This document shows, piece after piece, positions 1 to 8,747 of a stretch of DNA of 64,000 bases. Below the pieces are notes generated by a model. The model worked only from the letters and a program-made list of their open reading frames with translations. It was not told where the DNA came from and ran no database searches. This stretch comes from CAVQEK01 sp964596645 (GTDB lineage: Bacteria > Bacteroidota > Bacteroidia > Cytophagales > Cyclobacteriaceae), in NCBI GenBank assembly GCA_964596645.1, contig CAZQVB010000019.1, positions 26,547 through 90,546 on the forward strand, in the 5' to 3' direction. The position numbers were made by a program, and so were the translations under genes. Every line of letters starts with the position of its first letter. The first letter of the stretch is position 1.

Positions 1-1
1 A

Positions 2-922
2 CACTGCCGCAGCTATATCGCCAGCCTGGTGGGGCAGAGACTTAAGAGAAAGTATGGCCTGACATTCATCTTCGACATGCGCGGCTTCTGGGCCGATGAG
101 CGGGTGGAAGGCGGACTGTGGAATTTAAGCAACCCACTCTTTAGAGCCATTTATAACTATTTTAAGCGGAAAGAGCGGCAGTTCCTCAGCGAAGCCGACC
201 ACACCGTAAGCCTCACCCACATGGCTAAAAAGGAAATCGAAAGCTGGTTCAGTGCTGGAAACACACCGCCCATCACCGTAATTCCCTGCTGTGTGGACAC
301 GGAGCTTTTTAATCCCCACCGGATTATGCCGGAGGAAAAAGAAGTTTTGAGCAAAAAGCTCGGCATCCGTGAAGGCGATTTTATCCTGCTTTACCTGGGC
401 TCAGTAGGTACCTGGTACCTGCTGGATGAAATGCTGGATTTTTTCCGGGTACTAAAGCAGCAAAAACCCAATGTGCGTTTTCTTTTCGTTACCCAAGAAA
501 ATCCGAGTTATATTCTAGACAAGGCGCAGCAAAAGAATCTGTCTGCGGGTGATTTCATCATCACCTCATCTGCCCGCCAAGAAGTGCCGCTGCACATTTC
601 GCTGTGTTCAGTTTCCATCTTTTTCATCAAACCCACCTTTTCAAAGAAAGCCTCCTCCGCTACCAAAATGGCTGAGATCATGGCTATGGGCAAGCCGGTG
701 ATTACGAATGGGGGCTGGGGGGATGTGATGGAGATCTTAGATAATCCGGAAATTGGATACGTCATAAAAGATTTTAATGAAGAAAACTATAAAATGGCTG
801 TTAGTAATTTACAAGCTATGCAAGCCCACAAGTTAAATACACCTAGACCATTCCCTGATCCTTTTGATATTACAGAGGGCATATCGCATTATTCAAATTG
901 CTATACCCCACCATGTCTGTAA
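2..922 (+). CDS. Glycosyltransferase family 4-like, 5'-truncated
   Basis: The frame is open from the window edge (codons upstream of GTG 29 read HCRSYIASL), so the true start lies outside. What remains is a Rossmann-like N-terminal part (TFIFDMRGFWADERVEGG) followed by the C-terminal nucleotide-sugar-binding half (ILLYLGSVGTWYLLDEMLDF, then KMAEIMAMGKPVITNGG, where GT-B enzymes bind the donor). It probably transfers a sugar from a nucleotide-activated donor to a cell-surface glycan or lipid carrier; donor and acceptor cannot be told. The end (FDITEGISHYSNCYTPPCL) looks like a normal GT4 tail. The last 200 bases are visibly more A+T-rich than the rest, which is common in exchangeable polysaccharide loci. 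Family sure, substrate unknown. Confidence 0.85.
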   Translation, partial: HCRSYIASLVGQRLKRKYGLTFIFDMRGFWADERVEGGLWNLSNPLFRAIYNYFKRKERQFLSEADHTVSLTHMAKKEIESWFSAGNTPPITVIPCCVDTELFNPHRIMPEEKEVLSKKLGIREGDFILLYLGSVGTWYLLDEMLDFFRVLKQQKPNVRFLFVTQENPSYILDKAQQKNLSAGDFIITSSARQEVPLHISLCSVSIFFIKPTFSKKASSATKMAEIMAMGKPVITNGGWGDVMEILDNPEIGYVIKDFNEENYKMAVSNLQAMQAHKLNTPRPFPDPFDITEGISHYSNCYTPPCL

Positions 923-979
923 ACCTGAGGCATGTGTATCACCAAAAACTAAGGATCCAATAATATTTCAGTTAAGCTC

Positions 980-1684
980 CTACCAGGGATTGGTGGCGTA
1001 CACTGTAAGCTCGGGTATAAATCCGCGGTCGTCCATCTCCAGCGCTGCTTTTACCGTAATGGCTATCTCCTGACTCCGTAGCTTATTCTGCTTCTCTTCC
1101 CGCTCCACCCGGTTTTCACTGCCAAAAGCGGTGGTCACCTCACTCGGACAGATCAGCATCACCCGCACATTATACGGCCTCAGCTCGGCTTGCCAGCATT
1201 CGGTGAGCCCGCGCAGGGCAAACTTCGACGAGGCATATACCGAACCATTCGCATAGCCCTTTTTGGATGCCGTGGAGGCTATGTTGATGATGTTGCCATG
1301 CTTCTGCTCTTTAAATATTTTGGCTGCTTCGCGTGCCATCATGGATGCGCCATAAATATTGACCGCATATACCTTCTGAAAATCCTCCACGGTCAGCTCA
1401 GTCAGTTCCTTCCTGCTGCCGCCAATTCCAGCATTATTGATGAGTGCATCCAAGCCGCCAAATAGCTCCTGCGCGCGCTCTATGGTCTGTTTCACTTCCT
1501 CAGGATTGGAAACATCGGCTCTGAAAAAGCGTGCGCCTGTCTCTTCAGAGGCCAGTTGCAACCGGCCCTTGTCGCGCCCCGTGATCAGCACCTGCGCGCC
1601 CGCATCTACCAAAAGCCGAGCAGTAGCTTTACCTATTCCCAGGCTGCCGCCGGTCAATATTATTCGTGAATTTTTCAGTTTCAT
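980..1684 (-). CDS. SDR family NAD(P)-dependent oxidoreductase
   Basis: Classical short-chain dehydrogenase of 234 residues. The cofactor motif TGGSLGIG is at residues 11-18, NNAG at 83-86, a catalytic serine in NIASTAS near 137-140, and Tyr150-x3-Lys154 (YASSK). An in-frame ATG eight codons upstream (base 1708) is possible, but starting at MKLKNSRIILTGG puts the Rossmann motif at the usual distance from the N-terminus. It is convergent with the glycosyltransferase with only about 57 bases between them and no obvious terminator. Substrate cannot be predicted; the closest style is the 3-ketoacyl reductase/DltE-like branch. Confidence 0.9.
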   Translation of the reverse strand: MKLKNSRIILTGGSLGIGKATARLLVDAGAQVLITGRDKGRLQLASEETGARFFRADVSNPEEVKQTIERAQELFGGLDALINNAGIGGSRKELTELTVEDFQKVYAVNIYGASMMAREAAKIFKEQKHGNIINIASTASKKGYANGSVYASSKFALRGLTECWQAELRPYNVRVMLICPSEVTTAFGSENRVEREEKQNKLRSQEIAITVKAALEMDDRGFIPELTVYATNPW

Positions 1685-1824
1685 AGACTTGTTTTGTTGG
1701 TGTAGCATTTAATTGAGAACATATTGGCAGGTTGGTGCTTTCGTGCAGAAAAAATGATAACGAATAAGCAAAATGCCTGTAAACCAATGAATTGATAACT
1801 GAATGGCTGTTTTGTTTGTTTCAA

Positions 1825-3399
1825 ATGAAAAAAGGAAAGGGTAATATGCCAAACACTCTATACCGGCCTTTTATATTCTGTCTGTTTTCGATGTTGATGA
1901 ATGCGACTCTTGTTTATGCCATCGCTCCATCTCCAGCCGAGTCATACTCACCGCCTAATTCCTCTGCTTCCACTAAGTTGCTGCACATCACCAAGTCGAC
2001 AGGAATATTAGGACTGCACTTGCCGCTACTTCAGCAGCAGAATGAACCAGAGAAACGTGCATCGAATGAACAAACGGAAATAGAAACTGCAAAAAATCTT
2101 GCCAATGAAGCTATGATACAGCGCCAGCACACCATTGGCCTTGCCCTAAGTTTCTGCATAGTAGTATCCGCCCTGTGCGTGTGGTTTCTGATACGACAAC
2201 GCCACAAAGAAAAGCGGATACATGCACACCTGCTCCAAAAAAATAATGAGTTGGCACACCACCAATCGGAAGTGCAGTCGGCCCTGCGGCTGGCAGAGCA
2301 GTTCAACGCGCAGCTTCAGGCTCAAAACAACTCATTGAATCACGTGGCGCTGGTTTCTATTACCGATCTGGAAGGCCGCATTCTTCAAATTAATGACAAC
2401 CTGTGCCTGCTGTCGGGCTACCGGTGTGAAGAACTTATAGGTGAAAAACACAGCATACTGAAGTCGGGTTTGCACGACGAGGTCTTCTACGAAAACCTTT
2501 GGAAAACAATAGCCAACGGCGATACCTGGCGTGGAGAAATTTGCAACAAGGCCAAAAACGGGTTGCACTTCTGGACAGATACATCCATAGCTCCTGTACT
2601 GGATGAATATGGCAGGCCCAAGCAATATCTGGCCATTCAGTTTGAAATATCTGACCGCAAACAGCACGAGCAGGAACTGGAGTATCAGAAAGAAAAGTTG
2701 GCCGAACTGAATAGGCTGAAAGACAAACTGTTCTCCATCGTATCACATGATTTTCGTAGCCCGCTGCGTTCGCTCAAAGGTGCACTCACACTCTACCTGC
2801 GGGGCACTATTTCGCAGGAAGAAATGCGGGCGCTGTCGTCAGATCTTCTGGAAAAGCTCGACATTACTTCAAACATGCTCGACAATCTGCTTATATGGGC
2901 CAAGGCACAAATGCACGGCATGCACGTAGACCCGGTACACATACATCTGAAACCACTCACAGATGAAGTAATGCGGCTGATCAAGGGCCAGGCCGAAAAA
3001 AAATACCTTCGGCTTATCAATAAAATAAATGACAATACCCGGGTGTATGCCGATCTGGAAATGACAAAAGTGATCATCAGAAATCTGCTCACCAATGCCA
3101 TGAAATTTTCGGCTTCCGATCGTGATATTGTAGTAAGAGCCAAGGCAGATAAAGAACATATTGAAGTGGCCATTACTGATGCCGGGGTGGGCATTAGTGA
3201 AGAAAATGTCAATAAACTATTCGGCTTGGAAAACTACTCCACCACCGGCACGGCCAATGAGAAAGGTATGGGCCTGGGCTTGATGCTCTGCAAAGATTTT
3301 GTGAATAGAAACGGTGGAGAGATATGGGTAGAAAGCAAACCCAAAGAAGGCAGCACCTTTTACTTTACACTGCCAACCGAGCCTGTGCATGAAGATTGA
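1825..3399 (+). CDS. Membrane PAS-domain sensor histidine kinase
   Basis: Two-component sensor of 524 residues. From Met at 1825 it has a hydrophobic leader (about residues 13-34), a short periplasmic part, one TM segment (about 103-124), a coiled coil, a PAS domain (about 170-280, with GEKHSILKSGLHDEVFYENLW), a dimerisation helix with the phospho-acceptor His308 in SHDFRSPL, and an HATPase with N box NLLTNAMKFS, G1 DAGVGI and G2 GMGLGL. An in-frame ATG at 1792 would put 11 extra residues before the leader. No receiver domain and no adjacent response regulator, so it is an orphan kinase. It ends just before a bidirectional terminator shared with nrdJ. Confidence 0.88.
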   Translation: MKKGKGNMPNTLYRPFIFCLFSMLMNATLVYAIAPSPAESYSPPNSSASTKLLHITKSTGILGLHLPLLQQQNEPEKRASNEQTEIETAKNLANEAMIQRQHTIGLALSFCIVVSALCVWFLIRQRHKEKRIHAHLLQKNNELAHHQSEVQSALRLAEQFNAQLQAQNNSLNHVALVSITDLEGRILQINDNLCLLSGYRCEELIGEKHSILKSGLHDEVFYENLWKTIANGDTWRGEICNKAKNGLHFWTDTSIAPVLDEYGRPKQYLAIQFEISDRKQHEQELEYQKEKLAELNRLKDKLFSIVSHDFRSPLRSLKGALTLYLRGTISQEEMRALSSDLLEKLDITSNMLDNLLIWAKAQMHGMHVDPVHIHLKPLTDEVMRLIKGQAEKKYLRLINKINDNTRVYADLEMTKVIIRNLLTNAMKFSASDRDIVVRAKADKEHIEVAITDAGVGISEENVNKLFGLENYSTTGTANEKGMGLGLMLCKDFVNRNGGEIWVESKPKEGSTFYFTLPTEPVHED

Positions 3400-3420
3400 T
3401 CGCTCTACCCTTAGCACATA

Positions 3421-3455
3421 AAAAAACCCGGAAACTCAATGCCTCCGGGTTTTTT
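3421..3455. terminator. Bidirectional intrinsic terminator between kinase and nrdJ
   Basis: A 12-bp perfect stem (AAAAAACCCGGA at 3421-3432, TCCGGGTTTTTT at 3444-3455) closes an 11-base loop. The A-tract/T-tract symmetry lets it work on both strands, fitting the convergent genes that end at 3399 and 3475. Confidence 0.9.
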
Positions 3456-3474
3456 GTTGAAATAAAACGGAATC

Positions 3475-5784
3475 CTAAATCACGTCGCAATTGCCGGCCA
3501 TGCAGGCAAGCTCTTGTGCGGCAGTGGTATAATCTTCCTCTTCATACCGATATATTTTACTGAAATCGATGTCAGGAAACTCCGCCACCAGCTTGTCATA
3601 TTCCTCTTTATAGATTTCCTGGTAGGGCATCTGGTCAAAGGAGGCGTTGAATGCTGGCAGGAAGGTCATTCCGCCGATTTTATCCTGATTCTCCCACACC
3701 CATCGCACGATATCCAGCACTTCATCGGGCTTGTAGGTGATGGTGACGCTCGGATTGTGCTCTGTGTAGTTCTGCTTATTCATCAGCCAATATTCACACT
3801 GCTCCAGGGCGGTTCGCTCGTTGCGCGTAATGGCCGCTTCTGGCGATTTCACCGGGAAATGTATCACCCATGTATTGGCATTCTCCCGGGTTTGTCCGTT
3901 CTCCGGATCCATAGGCACTCCGGCATTTTGCAGTACTTTAAAAACCGGGGTATGCGTTCCCACCCGCACGTTGCGTATGTAGTACGGCGACCAGCGCGCA
4001 TGGATGCCGGGGGAGCAGTTGAGCAACTGTGAAGAGTTGCCGGAAGGCTTCACACAGGTGACGGCCACCGACTGGTTGATGCCCAACACGCCGGCCACCT
4101 TTTTATTCGTTTCTATGGCCACATTCTGAAGTTCCTTCAGTGTTTCTGCCTTTTGTACCAATGGGCAGTCCAGTTGGCCGTTGATGTCTACGCCGAGCAA
4201 TCGCTCTTCTTCGCAGTTCTTTTTCCACTCTTTGCGCAAGCCGGGAAAATGTGTGGCTTTCGATTGAATGGTACCAATGATGGTGGCCAGTTCTACCTTC
4301 TCTTTCAAGTCTTCGAGGGTGTCATTTTCCCTGGCTACTGCCACCGACAGGTTGCAAAACTGGAATGGTCTCAGCACGATTTCACCACATGGATTGGTGC
4401 CAAACCGGGCTACTTTTCTGCGTTTTGGCTTGGTGTTGATGGTGGCCTGCCGGTTGAATATACCTGGCTCGCCGCGCTCTGAATGCACCATGTCGAGTAG
4501 AAACTGTGCTATTTCGGCTTGGCTGAGTTTGCGCTCCGGCCACACAGCAGAGTTGTTGGCATTCCAGCGCTGGTTGTTCTTTTTCCAGAAGTCGCCGTCT
4601 TTGCAGTGGCGCATTTCTTTGTCGTTGTAGTCGAACAGTGCAATCATGGCCGTACGTCGCACGCCGCCAGAGACAGCCGCCGCACCGATGGCACACATTA
4701 TGTCGTGCGCATCGAGTGGCCTCAATGTAGAGCCCTGACGAGAAAGAATACGCGAACGGGCAAAATCAAGCATTTTCTTCAACGGCTCGGCACCCGATGC
4801 GCGTCCGCCTTTGATGCGCAATACAGCGCCTGCCGGCCGCACCAGTGAGTAGTTGAAATGTATGTCGCGGCCACCAAACCAGGCTTCCAACCCTACGCGT
4901 ACTGCATCTGCCCAACCCTCCGTGCTGTCTTCTACCACATACGGCGTGGGCGATTCGTCGCGCTGACGCTTAATCCTGGGCAATTTTTCGACGTATTCGG
5001 CCTCCACGGAGTAGCCTACCCCGCAGCCGCTCATCGATATGATGAGTGCTTCTACGAAAGAGTCTACACTATCTACCGGCATATATGAGCAGTTGTATAT
5101 GCTGATGTTGTTTCGGCGAGCTGCCGGACCGGCCATGGCCAGCAACCTCATCGATGGCATCACCTTCATATTCAATATGGCGTTGCGAATGCGGTTGTAG
5201 GTAAGTGGCTGCAGCCGGTAGTCGGATAGTTCCTTAAGATAATCCACAGCCCGGTCTACGGTCTCTATCCACGTTTCGCGTCGCCCGTGCTGGTTGCTGA
5301 AGCGTGCGTATTTGTCGTAAAACTGAAACTTTTGCAGCTGTGTGGGGAAGTACTTGTCTGAGGCATCAAAAGCTGCTTTGATCTCCTCAGGTACCGGACG
5401 GCTCTCGCGCATCTTGGCATGCTCTGCCCTGTACAATATATATTTCTTTGCCGCTTCATATTCGCCGGCAGCCTGCAACACCATTTCTACAATGTCCTGC
5501 ACCTGCTCTACGGAAGGCTCCTCAAACTTGGCCGAAACAATATTGACTACTTGCTCGGTGATTTTTTCAGCGTCATAGTTGCTGCGTTCCAGGCTTTTGA
5601 AACAGCGTACAATGGCATTTTTGATCCGCTCACTGTCAAAATCAGTCACCCGACCATCGCGCTTCATGATTTTGGCCGGCACTTTCTTCATTTCATCTTT
5701 TTTGGCTGATGTTTTCTTCACGTTGGCATCGTTGTCTTTCAAATCAACAACTTCCTCTTCCGTGGCTGGTGTTTTCTTACTCAT
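3475..5784 (-). CDS. nrdJ: Adenosylcobalamin-dependent (class II) ribonucleotide reductase
   Basis: Makes deoxyribonucleotides using a B12-generated thiyl radical. 769 residues: Lys/Glu-rich lead, an ATP-cone (about 38-125, IMKRDGRVTDFDSERIKNAI), then the ten-stranded barrel. Key residues align by spacing with the Lactobacillus leichmannii enzyme: Cys232 (IYNCS), Asn464-Pro-Cys466-Gly-Glu468 (thiyl Cys and acid Glu), Cys477 eleven residues later, and a C-terminal Cys761-x4-Cys766 pair for re-reduction. The family normally needs no small subunit, and none is adjacent. I found no cobalamin riboswitch upstream; a lone perfect DnaA box lies at 6012-6020. Whether the organism also has class I genes cannot be seen here. 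Confidence 0.93.
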   Translation of the reverse strand: MSKKTPATEEEVVDLKDNDANVKKTSAKKDEMKKVPAKIMKRDGRVTDFDSERIKNAIVRCFKSLERSNYDAEKITEQVVNIVSAKFEEPSVEQVQDIVEMVLQAAGEYEAAKKYILYRAEHAKMRESRPVPEEIKAAFDASDKYFPTQLQKFQFYDKYARFSNQHGRRETWIETVDRAVDYLKELSDYRLQPLTYNRIRNAILNMKVMPSMRLLAMAGPAARRNNISIYNCSYMPVDSVDSFVEALIISMSGCGVGYSVEAEYVEKLPRIKRQRDESPTPYVVEDSTEGWADAVRVGLEAWFGGRDIHFNYSLVRPAGAVLRIKGGRASGAEPLKKMLDFARSRILSRQGSTLRPLDAHDIMCAIGAAAVSGGVRRTAMIALFDYNDKEMRHCKDGDFWKKNNQRWNANNSAVWPERKLSQAEIAQFLLDMVHSERGEPGIFNRQATINTKPKRRKVARFGTNPCGEIVLRPFQFCNLSVAVARENDTLEDLKEKVELATIIGTIQSKATHFPGLRKEWKKNCEEERLLGVDINGQLDCPLVQKAETLKELQNVAIETNKKVAGVLGINQSVAVTCVKPSGNSSQLLNCSPGIHARWSPYYIRNVRVGTHTPVFKVLQNAGVPMDPENGQTRENANTWVIHFPVKSPEAAITRNERTALEQCEYWLMNKQNYTEHNPSVTITYKPDEVLDIVRWVWENQDKIGGMTFLPAFNASFDQMPYQEIYKEEYDKLVAEFPDIDFSKIYRYEEEDYTTAAQELACMAGNCDVI

Positions 5785-6403
5785 TAGAAACAGTTTTTAA
5801 AATAGTAAACGATAATTCTCTGAATTGTACTTTTCCTGAGAATGGAAATGCACAACTTTTCTTTGGACGACCTAAATTATTATGGAATGTGATATGTGCT
5901 GCTGTGTTCGAAGCGTCATACCGGTGAAATTTGGCCAGGTATGCAACCCAGCCAAAACCACATTTTAAACTAGCTCTTCGACGGATTGATAGCAAATATT
6001 GCCCGGTCATTTTATCCACAAATTTCCATCCTCAACTTTAATTGCCACATATTCAATCTATTGTATTAAAAGCTTCAATTTATGGTTGAATTGAACGGTG
6101 TAAACACTTCACATTTGAACAATTCCAATACAAACGTGCGGTTGCCAGTCAGTTTATTCAACGCTGCCGGGGCATCATTTGTCAGATGCTGCTTCATGTA
6201 TATCAACCTAATTGGTTGCATTTTTTGCTAAAATTGTATTTTACCAAGCATGCCCAGAAGCTAGCATTTTGCTCATAATCTTGCAAGGAGCCGCTCTAAG
6301 CCTAGGCTTGGTGCATTTGCAAGGAAAAGGCACAAAAGTGGAACCCAATGGCGGGGGTACTTTGTTGTATAAACCACACCAGCTTCGAAACGCCATCAGC
6401 CTT
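5785..6403. other. 619-bp gene-free spacer between divergent nrdJ and nitroreductase
   Basis: A+T-rich intergenic DNA upstream of both genes. It contains one TTATCCACA DnaA-box match and must hold both promoters, but I see no convincing -33/-7 pair. An open frame extends the nitroreductase upstream from 6404 to 6212, but those codons do not resemble the family and the stretch is best read as non-coding. No riboswitch, tRNA or repeat recognised. Confidence 0.6.
6012..6020. promoter_or_regulatory. Perfect DnaA-box sequence upstream of nrdJ
   Basis: TTATCCACA matches the consensus DnaA box exactly, about 230 bases upstream of the nrdJ start. In Escherichia coli DnaA boxes in front of nrdAB tune RNR expression to replication. 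A single site may be chance; no cluster of boxes is present, so this is not an origin. Confidence 0.3.
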
Positions 6404-7090
6404 ATGCCTATACAAAAACACCCGCACGCATTCATCCGCTACGAACCAGAGTCTTACCAGTCCTATCAAAGCGTCGAGAAATCTATAAAGTTTTATGAAT
6501 GGGCCAACACACGCCGCAGCGTTCGGCAATTTTCTGATACCCCGGTGCCCAAGTCTGTGATAGAGCAGGTGATAAAAACCGCATCTACGGCTCCATCAGG
6601 TGCCAACAAACAACCCTGGCATTTCTGTGCCGTGTCGTCGCCGGCTGTAAAGGCGGAAATAAGAAAGGCCGCAGAAAACGAAGAGCAGAAAAACTATGCC
6701 GGTCGCATGAACGAGCAGTGGCTGGAAGATCTTAAACCTTTTCGCACCGACTGGAGGAAGCCTTTTCTAGAAACAGCCCCCTGGCTCATTGTAGTAATGG
6801 CCAAACCTTTTGACTTAGACGATGACGGCCGGAAGAAAAACAACTATTACGTGCGGGAATCGGTAGGCTTAGCCAGCGGCATGCTGCTGATGGCTCTTCA
6901 CAATGCCGGCCTGGTAGCCCTCACCCATACGCCCAGCCCGATGAATTTTCTCATGAAAATATTAGACCGGCCTGCCAACGAAAAACCTTTCTTGCTCATA
7001 CCGGTGGGCTATCCGCACAGCAGTACGGTGGTGCCTGATCTGCAACGCAAGCCACTCCATGTAATATCGACCTGGTACGAAGGAGACTAA
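6404..7090 (+). CDS. Nitroreductase-fold flavoprotein, iodotyrosine deiodinase-like
   Basis: 228-residue FMN enzyme of the nitroreductase superfamily. Arg37-Arg-Ser-Val-Arg41 and APSGANKQPW (64-73) bind FMN phosphate and flavin. The segment at residues 93-125 (ENEEQKNYAGRM, WLEDL, RTDWRKPFLETAP) closely follows the active-site lid of vertebrate iodotyrosine deiodinase. By spacing Glu94, Tyr98 and Lys119 correspond to the three residues that hold the substrate amino acid zwitterion there. It therefore probably reductively removes halogen from mono- or dihalotyrosine, or acts on a similar amino acid. Start chosen at MPIQKHPHAF because the upstream codons are unlike the family. The stop overlaps that of the convergent DUF5606 gene. 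Confidence 0.87.
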   Translation: MPIQKHPHAFIRYEPESYQSYQSVEKSIKFYEWANTRRSVRQFSDTPVPKSVIEQVIKTASTAPSGANKQPWHFCAVSSPAVKAEIRKAAENEEQKNYAGRMNEQWLEDLKPFRTDWRKPFLETAPWLIVVMAKPFDLDDDGRKKNNYYVRESVGLASGMLLMALHNAGLVALTHTPSPMNFLMKILDRPANEKPFLLIPVGYPHSSTVVPDLQRKPLHVISTWYEGD

Positions 7091-7638
7091 GCCTTGCCTT
7101 TGGAGGCTCCGGCTTTTTTGGTGGTTTTAGGCGCTTTCTTTACCTCCTTTTTGGGCGTGTCATCGTCTGCCTCTTCCGCCTCAGCAGCTGCTTTCTTTGA
7201 TTTTCCTTTTGGCTTCTCCGGCTTTTCCTCTTCGGCTGCCGGCTCGTTCAATGTTTCCGGGGCAGCCGTGTGCAAAATATGATACCACGACACAATCTTC
7301 TTCATATCCGACACATACACCCGCTGAGGATCGTAGTCGGGCACTATATGCTGCATAAAAGCCTGTAGCTCTTCGGCATCTGACTTGCCATCTACTCCGG
7401 GATCACTGTCAAACTCCTTCTTTATCTTCACCAAAATCTCCTGCAGCGGCACCGTTTTGTCCACATCTACGGTATACACCGAAATTTCATTCAGCACTGA
7501 AACGCGGTGGTTTGGGCCTGTGATCAGCTTTGCCTTTTTGTCGTCGAGGCTCTCCAGCACCAATCCTGAGCGGGTCGGCTTTATGATTTTAAACAAGCCT
7601 GGCTTACCAGACACTGCAGCGATATCTTTTAATTCCAT
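7087..7638 (-). CDS. DUF5606 family protein
   Basis: 183-residue cytoplasmic protein from Met at 7638 (MELKDIAAVSGKPGLF). The first 125 residues form the conserved domain (GKPGLFKIIKPTRSGLVLESL and VYVSDMKKIVSWYHIL). The C-terminal third is low-complexity Lys/Glu/Ala with PKGKSKK-type basic patches, suggesting a disordered, possibly nucleic-acid-binding tail. DUF5606 is typical of Bacteroidota and has no known function. It lies 52 bases downstream of engB on the same strand, so the two are probably co-transcribed, hinting at a role near ribosome assembly or translation (inference). It overlaps the end of the convergent deiodinase-like gene by four bases. Confidence 0.85.
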   Translation of the reverse strand: MELKDIAAVSGKPGLFKIIKPTRSGLVLESLDDKKAKLITGPNHRVSVLNEISVYTVDVDKTVPLQEILVKIKKEFDSDPGVDGKSDAEELQAFMQHIVPDYDPQRVYVSDMKKIVSWYHILHTAAPETLNEPAAEEEKPEKPKGKSKKAAAEAEEADDDTPKKEVKKAPKTTKKAGASKGKA

Positions 7639-7690
7639 AGCAAATAATTGAGGCGGCAAATTTAAATGAATTTTGTGAAAACGAAGGGGG

Positions 7691-8305
7691 TCAGCGCGCA
7701 GCACTGCCGAGTATCTCTTCTATATATTTCAATATCTCGTCGCGGCCGCGCTTGGTGATGATGGAGCTGAGAAAATATTCCGGCAATTCGGCCCAGCTCT
7801 TTTTCAATACTTTCTCATGGAGTTTCATGGTGTTGAAAAGCTTATTCTGGCTCAGCTTGTCGGTTTTGGTAAAAACAATGGCAAAAGGCACCTGGTGCTT
7901 GCCCAGCCACTCCAGAAAATTATAGTCGATGGCCTGGGGCTCAAGGCGGGCATCCACAAGCACAAATACGCACATGAGCGTGTCGCGCCTGAGCAGGTAG
8001 TTTTCTATCATTGGCCCCCACTCTGCTTTTTGGGCCTTGCTCACTTTGGCCCATCCATAGCCAGGCAGATCCACCAAATACCACTTTTCGTCAATTTCAA
8101 AATGATTGATGTGCCGTGTTTTGCCGGGCTTGGAAGAAGTCTTCGCCAGGTTCTTCCTGTCCGTGATCATGTTGATGAGTGACGACTTGCCCACGTTCGA
8201 TCGACCAATAAAGGCAAACTCCGGCTTTTCAGGCGGTGGACATCCTTTCAGATTAACACTGCTTTTTATAAATGTGGCATTTTGAATATTAAAAGAATCC
8301 ATCAT
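7691..8305 (-). CDS. engB: Ribosome biogenesis GTPase EngB (YihA/YsxC)
   Basis: 204-residue TRAFAC-class GTPase required for late assembly of the 50S subunit in the bacteria where it has been studied. G1 GRSNVGKS (34-41), G2 around TRHINHFE (63-70), G3 DLPGYG (79-84) and G4 TKTDK (146-150) are all present, and length is normal for the family. The start could be either of the two leading Met codons. First gene of a probable engB-DUF5606 unit, divergent from the OmpA/PD40 gene. Confidence 0.95.
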   Translation of the reverse strand: MMDSFNIQNATFIKSSVNLKGCPPPEKPEFAFIGRSNVGKSSLINMITDRKNLAKTSSKPGKTRHINHFEIDEKWYLVDLPGYGWAKVSKAQKAEWGPMIENYLLRRDTLMCVFVLVDARLEPQAIDYNFLEWLGKHQVPFAIVFTKTDKLSQNKLFNTMKLHEKVLKKSWAELPEYFLSSIITKRGRDEILKYIEEILGSAAR

Positions 8306-8747
8306 GGGTACAAGTCGAGAAATTTAATTTTTCTGTTAAAAGCCAAACATCCGGCGACTTTAGATTTAAAGCGGTACAAGATCGCCGCGAAGTAAAGCGC
8401 CAAAAACCATATTTGCAGACATGGTTACCGGGCGCACGGCTTCAATTCATTTTAGCACAACAAAATAAGCCGCTTATTACATGAAAATGCCTGTGCATGA
8501 GGCGTTTTTCCACAAAAAATACCGAAGTAAATTCCCTTTTAAACGGCAAAGTTGATTTGATTCGCAATATGTTTTCTGTGTTTAAGCTGAAAATAAAGGT
8601 ATAATCATCTGCCTGATAGCACCTTGCGGCTTTTCATTTCAAGTATTGCAATAGATATTACAACCATTTGGTATTCGTCAAATTCAACTTTAATTTGTAT
8701 CTGCTATATTCGTTCATTGTGCGAAAATCAATTTAGTTTTTTAGAAT
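8306..8747. other. 442-bp spacer between engB and the OmpA/PD40 gene
   Basis: Divergent intergenic region without a credible reading frame. It carries a plausible Bacteroidota promoter for the plus-strand gene (8667-8697). It also has a TTTTCCACA sequence near 8508 that fits the relaxed DnaA-box consensus, probably by chance. Nothing else recognised. Confidence 0.6.
8667..8697 (+). promoter_or_regulatory. Candidate Bacteroidota-type promoter for the OmpA/PD40 gene
   Basis: TTTG at 8667-8670, a 19-base spacer, then TTAATTTG at 8690-8697, one mismatch from the TAnnTTTG -7 element. This would leave a 5' leader of roughly 40-45 bases before ATG 8748. No Shine-Dalgarno is visible, as usual in this phylum. 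Confidence 0.4.

Noticed and set aside
864..1073. 69-codon frame spanning the end of the glycosyltransferase and the SDR gene
   Set aside because: Overlaps both real genes and has no protein-like features.
5785..6403. Cobalamin riboswitch for nrdJ
   Set aside because: No B12-box-like sequence or matching hairpins were found in the spacer on the minus strand.
6012..8516. Replication origin suggested by DnaA-box matches
   Set aside because: Only two isolated matches 2.5 kb apart; no cluster, no AT-rich unwinding element with them, no dnaA or dnaN gene.
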